9,051 nucleotides of DNA. Source: Tepidimonas sp. (GTDB taxonomy: Bacteria; Pseudomonadota; Gammaproteobacteria; Burkholderiales; Burkholderiaceae_C). Within the stretch, counting starts at the first letter, position 1. The number at the start of each line of letters is the position of its first letter. Positions 1 to 5,333 of this stretch are shown here, piece by piece. The stretch covers positions 1 to 9,051 of the forward strand of contig JANWZF010000294.1 in NCBI GenBank assembly GCA_025054905.1. Reading direction: 5' to 3'. The notes under the pieces are model-generated. The model did not search any database and had not been told where the DNA came from. It worked only from the letters and a program-made list of their open reading frames with translations. The position numbers and the translations under genes are program-made.

Positions 1-1236
1 GTAGGCGAGGGGATTCACGACGTCGTTCGCCCCGAGCACGAGCGCGACGTCCACCGTGCCCATCTCGCCGTTGATGTCCTCCATCTCGAACACCATGTCG
101 TAGGGCACCTCGGCTTCGGCAAGGAGCACGTTCATGTGCCCGGGCATGCGCCCGGCGACCGGATGGATCGCAAAGCGCACCTGCACGCCTTTTCGGGTGA
201 GCACGTCCACCATCTCCTTCACCGCGTGCTGCGCGCGCGCGACCGCCAGGCCGTAGCCGGGCACGATCACCACCGACTCGGCGTTCGCGAGCAGGAACGC
301 CGCGTCCTCGGCCGAGCCCGGTTTCACCGTCTTTCCGCCCGAGGCGGCCGCCGGCGCGCCTTCTTCCGCCCCGAAGCCGCCGAGGATCACCGAGACGAAC
401 GAGCGGTTCATCGCCCGGCACATGATGTAGGAAAGGATCGCGCCGGAGGAACCGACCAGCGACCCCGCGATGATCAGCATCGCGTTGCCGAGCGAAAAGC
501 CGATGCCGGCGGCAGCCCAGCCGGAGTAGCTGTTGAGCATCGAGACCACCACCGGCATGTCGGCACCGCCGATCGGGATGATGATCAGCACCCCCAGCAC
601 GAAGCTCAGCCCCAGCATCAAATAGAAGGCCGCCGGGCTTTCGGTGGCGGCGTAGACGATGCCCAAGGCCACGGTGGCCAACCCCAGCGCAAGGTTGAGC
701 AGATGCTGGCCGGCAAACACCACCGGAGCGCCCTGAAACAGGCGGAATCGGTACTTGCCCGACAGCTTGCCAAAAGCGATCACCGAGCCGCTGAAGGTGA
801 TGGCGCCGATGGCCGCCCCCAGGAACAGCTCGATCTTGTTGCCCAGCGGGATGGGGCCAGCCGTCCCACGCGGCACGATGCCGAAGGCTTGCGGCTCGTG
901 CGCGGCGGCGATGGCGATGAAGACGGCAGCCAGACCCACCATGCTGTGCATGAAGGCCACCAGCTCGGGCATCTTGGTCATCTCGACCCGCTTGGCCATC
1001 ACGGCACCGGCCGCTCCGCCCACCAGCAGGCCCAGCAGCACCCACACCATGCCCTGCGCCGCCCCGCCAGACAGCTCCACGATCAGCGCCGCGGTGGTCA
1101 GGATGGCAATGGCCATCCCTGCCATGCCAAAGAGGTTGCCGCGAATCGACGTGGTCGGATGGCTCAGGCCCTTGAGCGCCTGGATGAAGCAGACGCTGGC
1201 CACCAGGTACAGCAGCACCACGAGGTTCATGCTCAT
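1..1236 (-). CDS. pntB: NAD(P) transhydrogenase subunit beta (partial, C-terminus outside window)
   Basis: This is the beta subunit of the inner-membrane proton-translocating transhydrogenase, which moves hydride between NADH and NADP+ using the proton gradient. I translated the minus strand directly: 412 codons are present and the frame stays open to base 1, so roughly 50-65 C-terminal residues are missing. Residues 1 to about 260 are a run of hydrophobic helices (domain II). They include MHSMVGLAA, whose His97 matches the conserved membrane histidine of E. coli PntB. From about residue 310 comes the NADP-binding domain III, with VPGYGLAVARAQ (GYG at 327-329), GRMPGHMNVLLAEA, and GAND at 402-405 near the cut end. 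The start at 1236 overlaps the pntAB stop as ATGA and follows AAGGAG by 7 bases. A second in-frame ATG lies at 1230 but is less well placed. The identification is firm. Confidence 0.97.
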   Translation of the reverse strand, partial: MSMNLVVLLYLVASVCFIQALKGLSHPTTSIRGNLFGMAGMAIAILTTAALIVELSGGAAQGMVWVLLGLLVGGAAGAVMAKRVEMTKMPELVAFMHSMVGLAAVFIAIAAAHEPQAFGIVPRGTAGPIPLGNKIELFLGAAIGAITFSGSVIAFGKLSGKYRFRLFQGAPVVFAGQHLLNLALGLATVALGIVYAATESPAAFYLMLGLSFVLGVLIIIPIGGADMPVVVSMLNSYSGWAAAGIGFSLGNAMLIIAGSLVGSSGAILSYIMCRAMNRSFVSVILGGFGAEEGAPAAASGGKTVKPGSAEDAAFLLANAESVVIVPGYGLAVARAQHAVKEMVDVLTRKGVQVRFAIHPVAGRMPGHMNVLLAEAEVPYDMVFEMEDINGEMGTVDVALVLGANDVVNPLAY

Positions 1237-1562
1237 GCGCGCTCTCCTTGCGTGGCGTCGGCGCCGGCCTTGCGCTCCTTCTTCTTGAACATCTCGAGCA
1301 TGCGGCGCGTGACGAGGAAGCCGCCAAACACGTTGACCGCCGCCAGCGCCACGGCCAGCACACCCATCGCGCGCGCCAGGCCCGTTTCGGTCAGCGCCGC
1401 CGCTAGCATGGCACCGACGATGACAATGGCCGAGATGGCGTTGGTCACCGCCATCAGCGGGGTGTGCAGCGCGGGGGTGACGTTCCACACCACGTGGTAG
1501 CCCACGTAGATGGCCAGCACAAAGATGATGACGTTGTAGAGGATGGGCGAGACGGCTTCCAT
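1233..1562 (-). CDS. pntAB: NAD(P) transhydrogenase subunit alpha, part 2 (membrane segment)
   Basis: A 109-residue membrane protein that corresponds to the C-terminal membrane part of a full-length PntA, encoded here as a separate gene. Three hydrophobic helices are visible at about residues 9-26, 36-57 and 66-85. The signature VTPALHTPLMAVTNAIS (28-44) is nearly identical to the matching part of E. coli PntA, and the end GGFLVTRRMLEMFKKK also matches the E. coli C-terminus. It should pack with the PntB membrane domain to form the proton channel. The start at 1562 is preceded by GGAGG with a 5-base spacer. It lies 29 bp after pntAA and its stop overlaps the pntB start by 4 bases, so the three genes form one operon. 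The split of alpha into two genes is a known arrangement, for example in Rhodospirillum rubrum. The alternative symbol pntA2 is also used. Confidence 0.96.
   Translation of the reverse strand: MEAVSPILYNVIIFVLAIYVGYHVVWNVTPALHTPLMAVTNAISAIVIVGAMLAAALTETGLARAMGVLAVALAAVNVFGGFLVTRRMLEMFKKKERKAGADATQGERA
1244..1249 (-). promoter_or_regulatory. Shine-Dalgarno sequence deciding the pntB start
   Basis: On the minus strand AAGGAG ends 7 bases before the ATG at 1236. It lies inside the last codons of pntAB. This supports the 1236 start over the ATG at 1230, and fits reinitiation after pntAB, since the stop and start share ATGA. Confidence 0.75.
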
Positions 1563-1591
1563 GCGTGCCTCCGATAAGGGGTGAGCGGGAT

Positions 1592-2737
1592 TCAGGTCGG
1601 GCGCCGCACCTGGCCGCCGTGGGTCACGAGGCAGGCGGCGACGATGTCGTCGTCGAGGTTGAGCTGCAGCTGACCGTCCCGGGTCAGGACCAGCTTTAGG
1701 AAGTCCAGCACATTGCGCGCGTACAGGGCCGAGGCATCGGCCGCCACCATCGCCGGCAGGTTCGTGTGGCCGATGAGGGTCACGCCGTGCACATGGATCA
1801 CCTGATCCGGCACCGTCAAGGGGCAGTTGCCGGCGGGCTGGCCATGCGGCCCGACGGGGCCGCGTCCGGCGGCGAGGTCCACGATCACCGAGCCGGGCTT
1901 CATGCTGCGCACCATGTCCTCGGTGATCAGCGTCGGCGCGGGGCGCCCGGGGATCAGCGCGGTGGAGATGACCACGTCAGCCTGCGCGACGCGCTTGGCC
2001 ACCTCGACCTTCTGGCGATCCAGCCAGCTTTGCGGCATCGGGCGCGCGTAGCCGCCGACGCCCTGGGCACACTCGCGCTCCTCGTCGGTCTCGTACGGCA
2101 CGTCGATGAACTTGGCGCCAAGCGACTCGACCTGCTCCTTGACCGCCGGACGCACGTCGGAGGCCTCGATCACCGCGCCCAGGCGCTTGGCAGTGGCAAT
2201 GGCCTGCAGGCCCGCCACGCCGACACCCAGCACGACGACGCGCGCGGCCTTGATGGTGCCGGCGGCCGTCATCAGCATCGGAAACAGGCGCTGGTAGTGG
2301 TGCGCCGCCAGCAGAACGGCTTTGTAGCCGGCGATGTTGGCCTGGCTGGACAGCACGTCCATGCTCTGCGCGCGCGTGGTGCGCGGCGCGGCCTCCAGCG
2401 CGAAGGCCGTCAGCCCGGCGGCGGCCAGGCGCTGCAGACCCTCGACGTCGAACGGGTTGAGCATCCCCACCAGGGTGGCCCCGGCCTTCATCTGGGCCAG
2501 CTCGTCGGCCGAGGGGCCTCGGACCTTCAGCACCAGGTCGGCGGCCAGAGCGGTGGCGGCATCGACGATCTCGGCGCCCGCGGCACGGTAGGCCTCGTCC
2601 GGGGCACTGGACGCCACGCCGGCGCCGGCCTGCACCAGCACCTGGTGGCCCTGGGCCACGAGCTTCTTGGCGGTCTCGGGGGTGACGGCCACCCGGGTCT
2701 CCAGCGCTGCCGTCTCGGCAGGCACGCCTATGCGCAT
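1592..2737 (-). CDS. pntAA: NAD(P) transhydrogenase subunit alpha, part 1 (NAD-binding)
   Basis: This soluble 381-residue subunit binds NAD(H) (domain I) and is related to alanine dehydrogenase. It starts MRIGVPAE, typical of the family. RAQSMDVLSSQANIAGYKA (about 122-140) is the conserved nucleotide-site segment, and GVGVAG (171-176) is the Rossmann glycine loop, followed by EASDVRP. GGYARPM (228-234) carries the tyrosine of the mobile loop, and GHTNLPA with VAADAS follow later. Between the DLAA strand and the GNCPLT motif there is an extra stretch, residues 291-302, where relatives usually have only about three or four residues. The start at 2737 is chosen because AGGAG sits 6 bases upstream and the family begins here; an in-frame ATG at 2776 would add 13 residues with no family match. 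It is the first gene of the operon, and any promoter must lie in 2738-2888. Confidence 0.96.
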   Translation of the reverse strand: MRIGVPAETAALETRVAVTPETAKKLVAQGHQVLVQAGAGVASSAPDEAYRAAGAEIVDAATALAADLVLKVRGPSADELAQMKAGATLVGMLNPFDVEGLQRLAAAGLTAFALEAAPRTTRAQSMDVLSSQANIAGYKAVLLAAHHYQRLFPMLMTAAGTIKAARVVVLGVGVAGLQAIATAKRLGAVIEASDVRPAVKEQVESLGAKFIDVPYETDEERECAQGVGGYARPMPQSWLDRQKVEVAKRVAQADVVISTALIPGRPAPTLITEDMVRSMKPGSVIVDLAAGRGPVGPHGQPAGNCPLTVPDQVIHVHGVTLIGHTNLPAMVAADASALYARNVLDFLKLVLTRDGQLQLNLDDDIVAACLVTHGGQVRRPT

Positions 2738-2743
2738 GGTGTT

Positions 2744-2748
2744 CTCCT
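2744..2748 (-). promoter_or_regulatory. Shine-Dalgarno sequence deciding the pntAA start
   Basis: The minus strand reads GAGGAGAACACC just before ATG at 2737, so AGGAG has a 6-base spacer. This fixes the start at MRIGVPAE rather than at the upstream ATG (2776). Confidence 0.75.
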
Positions 2749-2803
2749 CGCGATTTTGGTGCGTTGTGCTGCGCACGCCACTTTAGCGCGGGCGCGGCGC
2801 AAA

Positions 2804-2825
2804 CGCTGCCACCGCTGTGGCGGCG
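2804..2825. repeat. Inverted repeat in the pntAA / nudJ divergent region
   Basis: CGCTGCCAC and GTGGCGGCG flank a CGCT loop, giving a 9-bp stem with one G-T mismatch; the inner 5 bp are perfect. It lies about 67 bp upstream of pntAA and 64 bp upstream of the Nudix gene, in the only intergenic space between them. No T-run follows on either strand, so it is not a standard terminator. It could be an operator or a transcript hairpin. In sequence this GC-rich, a chance repeat is also possible. Confidence 0.35.
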
Positions 2826-2881
2826 CGGCCACAATATAAGCGATGACTGATCACCACGACACACGCAGGCGGGCGCCCACC

Positions 2882-2887
2882 GATAAT
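2882..2887 (+). promoter_or_regulatory. Candidate -10 box immediately upstream of nudJ
   Basis: GATAAT matches the TATAAT consensus at five of six positions and is one of the few AT-rich spots in the region. Initiation 7-8 bases downstream would fall on or next to the ATG at 2895, giving a leaderless message. I see no convincing -35 box at the expected spacing. A second AT-rich hexamer, TATAAG at 2835-2840, is an alternative that would leave a leader of about 40 bases. Confidence 0.25.
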
Positions 2888-2888
2888 C

Positions 2889-3395
2889 ATGACCATGCAT
2901 CCCGCGCGCTTCAAGCCCAGTGTCACGGTGGCGGCCATCATCGAGCGCGACGGTCGCTACCTGTTGGTGGAAGAGCACACCCCCGAGGGGTTGCGTTGGA
3001 ACAACCCGGCCGGCCATCTAGAAGCTGGCGAAGGCCCGATCGAGGCCTGCGTGCGTGAGGTGCTGGAAGAAACCGCACACCGGTTCACCCCCACTGCGCT
3101 GCTGGGCGTGTACCTGGCGCGCGTGCAGCCCCCGGCCAGTGGGCAAGACATCACCTACGTGCGGTTGGCGTTCACGGGCACGCTGGGCGAGGCGGTGCCG
3201 CAGCGCACGCTGGATGAAGGTATCGTGCGCACGCTGTGGTTGACGCTGGATGAGGTGCGCGCCAGCCGACACCGCCACCGCAGCCCGCTGGTGCTGCGCT
3301 GCATCGAGGATCACGCGGCCGGGCGCCGGCTGCCGCTGCAGGCCATCTACACCGATGGGTCGGTGCTGGACGCAGCGCCCGCCGCGCGCGGCTAG
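2889..3395 (+). CDS. nudJ: NudJ-like Nudix hydrolase
   Basis: A 168-residue Nudix-superfamily phosphohydrolase. The opening RFKPSVTVAAIIERDGRYLL, then WNNPAGHLEAGE, and the late RLPLQAIY segment follow the layout of E. coli NudJ, a phosphatase acting on thiamine-pyrophosphate precursors and nucleoside tri- and diphosphates. The Nudix box spans 42-64: G42, E48 and R56-E57-V58-L59-E60-E61 are intact, so the metal-binding glutamates are present. The final consensus Gly and hydrophobic residue are Ala63 and His64. The exact substrate cannot be read from sequence. The start is uncertain: ATG 2889 and ATG 2895 are both in frame and neither has a clear Shine-Dalgarno. In E. coli nudJ precedes mnmA; here it instead runs into rsmE on the opposite strand, sharing the stop tetranucleotide. 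Confidence 0.9.
   Translation: MTMHPARFKPSVTVAAIIERDGRYLLVEEHTPEGLRWNNPAGHLEAGEGPIEACVREVLEETAHRFTPTALLGVYLARVQPPASGQDITYVRLAFTGTLGEAVPQRTLDEGIVRTLWLTLDEVRASRHRHRSPLVLRCIEDHAAGRRLPLQAIYTDGSVLDAAPAARG
3392..3395. other. CTAG palindrome serving as stop codon for two convergent genes
   Basis: The bases CTAG give TAG at 3393-3395 on the plus strand (end of nudJ) and TAG at 3394-3392 on the minus strand (end of rsmE). The two coding regions therefore overlap by exactly 4 bases with no untranslated space between them. No hairpin plus T-run is visible right after either stop, so each transcript must run into the opposing gene or end by a factor-dependent route. Confidence 0.9.
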
Positions 3396-4129
3396 GCCAG
3401 CGTCAGCAGCACCAGCGCCGCCAGTGCCGCCGTCTCGCTGCGCAGCACGCGCGGCCCCAGCGCCAGCGGCACCAGCCCGGCCTGCCCCAGCAGCGTTTCT
3501 TCGGCGGGGCTCAAGCCGCCCTCAGGCCCCAGCACGACGTGACAGGGGACGTGTGGGTGCGCGGCCGCCCAATGCGCCAGCGGCTGGCTGTGGGCTTGCA
3601 ACGACAGCCACAGCCCCGACCCCAGCGCCGAGCGCGCCGGATCGGCCAGCCAGTCGGACAGCGCGCGCACCGGCAGCACGCGCGGCACGCGGTTGCCGCC
3701 GCACTGCTCGCAGGCCGCCACCGCCACCGCCTGCCAGTGCTCCACTTTCTTGGCAGCGCGTTCGCCGCCAAGGCGCAGCACACTGCGCTCGGTCAGCAGC
3801 GGCTGCACGCTGGCCACCCCCAGCTCGGTGGCCTTTTCCACCAGCCAGTCCATGCGCTCGTTGGCGGGCATGCCCACAGCCAGATGCACCGCGCGCGCAG
3901 GATCGCGCTCGACGGCAACGTGCGCTTGCACCTGCACCGTCACTTCGCGGCGCCCGATGGCGTGCACGCGCGCGCTCCATTCGCCAGCGTGCAGCGGATC
4001 GCCAAACAGCGTCAGCGCATCGCCGGGCTGCAGACGCAGCACCTGCACGTGGCGGCTGGCCGCAGGCGGCAGCACCACGGTCTGGCCACAGGCCAGGGGC
4101 TGCGGCAGATGGATGCGCGGGGCCCCCAC
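3392..4129 (-). CDS. rsmE: 16S rRNA (uracil-1498-N3)-methyltransferase
   Basis: RsmE is a SPOUT-class methyltransferase that uses S-adenosylmethionine to make m3U1498 in 16S rRNA of the assembled 30S subunit. With this start it has 245 residues, the usual family length. The N-terminal PUA-like domain contains RHVQVLRLQPGD (26-37). The SPOUT domain holds MDWLVEKATELGV, ACEQCGGNRVP (139-149), LGPEGG (200-205) and LGPRVLRSETAALAAL (from 224), the last two forming the knotted cofactor site. The start is not certain because no ATG is available. GTG at 4129 gives MGAPRIHLP, which aligns residue for residue with E. coli MRIPRIYHP, and has a weak GGTGG upstream. GTG 4138 and TTG 4144 are also in frame, the latter overlapping the amgK stop as TTGA. 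The gene follows amgK closely, so translation is probably coupled, although the two functions are unrelated. Confidence 0.95.
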   Translation of the reverse strand: MGAPRIHLPQPLACGQTVVLPPAASRHVQVLRLQPGDALTLFGDPLHAGEWSARVHAIGRREVTVQVQAHVAVERDPARAVHLAVGMPANERMDWLVEKATELGVASVQPLLTERSVLRLGGERAAKKVEHWQAVAVAACEQCGGNRVPRVLPVRALSDWLADPARSALGSGLWLSLQAHSQPLAHWAAAHPHVPCHVVLGPEGGLSPAEETLLGQAGLVPLALGPRVLRSETAALAALVLLTLA

Positions 4130-4140
4130 GGCCGCCACCG

Positions 4141-5286
4141 TCAACCGAGGGTGGGCCGGCCGATCGACCAGGCCACCGGGGTCTCAATGCCTTCCACCGC
4201 GTCGATCAACTGCAGCAGCGGCTTGAGCTCGCGGTAGCGCGCCGCGGTGTGGCGGATGTAGCCGATGAAGCGCGGCGCATCGGCCAGGTACTGCGGCTTG
4301 CCGTCGCGCAGCGTCAGACGCGCAAAGATGCCGGCCACTTTCAGATGGCGCTGCAGGCCCATCCACTCCACCGCACGGTAGAACGCGCCGAAGTCCTGCG
4401 CCCAGCCTTCGGCGTCCAGCAGCCCCGCCTTGCGGGCCGCCTCCCAGTAGCGGATCGTGACGTCGAGCACGACCTCCTCATCCCAGCTCAGGAAGGCGTC
4501 GCGCATCAGGCTGGCAATGTCGTAGGTCACCGGGCCGTGCACCGCATCCTGAAAATCCAGCACCCCGAGCCGCCCCTCGGGCCGCGCGGGGTCAAAGCCG
4601 CCGGCCGGCAGCATCAGGTTGCGCGGCATGTAGTCGCGGTGCACCCAGACGGTGGGCTGGGCCAGCACCCGCTGCACGATCAGGTCAAAAGCCGCCTGCA
4701 GCGTGCGCTGCTGGGCCTCGGTCAGCGTCAGCCCTTTGTGGCGGGCCAGATACCAGTCGGCAAACAGCGCCAGCTCGCGCCGCAGCAGCGCTTCGTCGTA
4801 CGGCGGCAGCACGCCGGGGCGGCTGGCACGCTGCCAGTCCACCAGCGCCGCAACCGCGTCCTTGAAGTACGGCAGCGCGGCCTGGGGCTGCCCGGCGTCG
4901 AGCACCTGCAACAGCGTCTGCGTGCCCAGGTCGGTCAGCAGCATGAAGCCCGCCGCTTCGTCCCACTCGATCACCTCGGGCACGCGCACGCCCGCGGCGC
5001 GCATCAGCCCGGCCACGCGCACGAACGGCCGGCAGTCCTCGTGCGCCGGCGGGGCATCCATCACGATCAGGCTGCCGCCGCCGTGCGCGGCGTCGACGTC
5101 GATGCGGAAGTAGCGCCGAAAGCTCGCATCGGCGCTGGCCAGGCGCAGCGTCTCGGGCAGCAGGCCGTGCACGGGGGCCAGCGCCTGCAGCCAGCGCTGC
5201 AAAGCCGCGACACGCTCAGCTTCGGCCCAGTCCAACGGGGCGTGCACCCGGCTGTGTGCGGCGGAGGGTTCGGTGGCGGTGCTCAT
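4141..5286 (-). CDS. amgK: N-acetylmuramate/N-acetylglucosamine kinase (AmgK-type phosphotransferase)
   Basis: A 381-residue kinase of the aminoglycoside phosphotransferase fold. AmgK phosphorylates the anomeric position of MurNAc or GlcNAc, feeding MurNAc-1-phosphate to MurU in the peptidoglycan-recycling route that bypasses de novo synthesis. SADASFRRYFR (51-61) fits the N-lobe of the family. The catalytic loop is HRDYMPRN (H216, D218, N223) and the metal-binding segment is LDFQD (D244 and D247). The position divergent from lptD-surA is the same as in Pseudomonas, which supports AmgK over a generic phosphotransferase. The start at 5286 has AAGGA with a 6-base spacer. A longer in-frame start at 5367 would run into the lptD coding region and adds unrelated Arg/Lys-rich residues. 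murU, the usual adjacent partner, is replaced by rsmE downstream. Substrate assignment rests on context and family resemblance. Confidence 0.88.
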   Translation of the reverse strand: MSTATEPSAAHSRVHAPLDWAEAERVAALQRWLQALAPVHGLLPETLRLASADASFRRYFRIDVDAAHGGGSLIVMDAPPAHEDCRPFVRVAGLMRAAGVRVPEVIEWDEAAGFMLLTDLGTQTLLQVLDAGQPQAALPYFKDAVAALVDWQRASRPGVLPPYDEALLRRELALFADWYLARHKGLTLTEAQQRTLQAAFDLIVQRVLAQPTVWVHRDYMPRNLMLPAGGFDPARPEGRLGVLDFQDAVHGPVTYDIASLMRDAFLSWDEEVVLDVTIRYWEAARKAGLLDAEGWAQDFGAFYRAVEWMGLQRHLKVAGIFARLTLRDGKPQYLADAPRFIGYIRHTAARYRELKPLLQLIDAVEGIETPVAWSIGRPTLG

Positions 5287-5333
5287 GGATAATCCTTGTG
5301 ATTCTACGGACTGCCCCTGCGGCCCGCGCCGCC
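5287..5333. promoter_or_regulatory. Divergent amgK / lptD control region
   Basis: Only 47 bases separate the divergent starts. Two -10-like hexamers are visible: GATAAT at 5288-5293 on the plus strand (towards lptD) and TAGAAT at 5306-5301 on the minus strand (towards amgK), each one mismatch from consensus. Neither has a good -35 box. If both are used, the two promoters overlap and polymerase could occupy only one at a time. Both -10 calls are tentative. Confidence 0.35.
5293..5297 (-). promoter_or_regulatory. Shine-Dalgarno sequence deciding the amgK start
   Basis: The minus strand reads CAAGGATTATCC immediately before ATG at 5286, placing AAGGA 6 bases upstream. This supports 5286 over the longer in-frame start at 5367. 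Confidence 0.65.

Noticed and set aside
136..1500. 454-codon open frame on the plus strand opposite pntB and pntAB
   Set aside because: His/Arg/Asp-rich shadow of the transhydrogenase genes with no membrane or domain pattern of its own.
1766..2839. 357-codon open frame on the plus strand opposite pntAA
   Set aside because: Gly/His/Arg-rich shadow; pntAA on the minus strand is clearly the real gene.
2843..3058. 71-codon frame starting just upstream of nudJ in another frame
   Set aside because: It lacks a ribosome site, its Arg/His-rich product is unrecognisable, and it runs into the Nudix box out of frame. An upstream regulatory ORF cannot be excluded but nothing supports it.
3396..3440. Search for a terminator downstream of nudJ
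   Set aside because: The GC-rich bases show no clean hairpin followed by a T-run, and they are the coding end of rsmE.
3250..5292. 680-codon open frame on the plus strand across rsmE and amgK
   Set aside because: Low-complexity Arg/Pro/Ala translation with no motif; both genes on the other strand carry catalytic signatures.
5256..5333. 26-codon N-terminal extension of lptD from an in-frame ATG at 5256
   Set aside because: It would overlap the start of amgK and place a second hydrophobic stretch ahead of a complete signal peptide.
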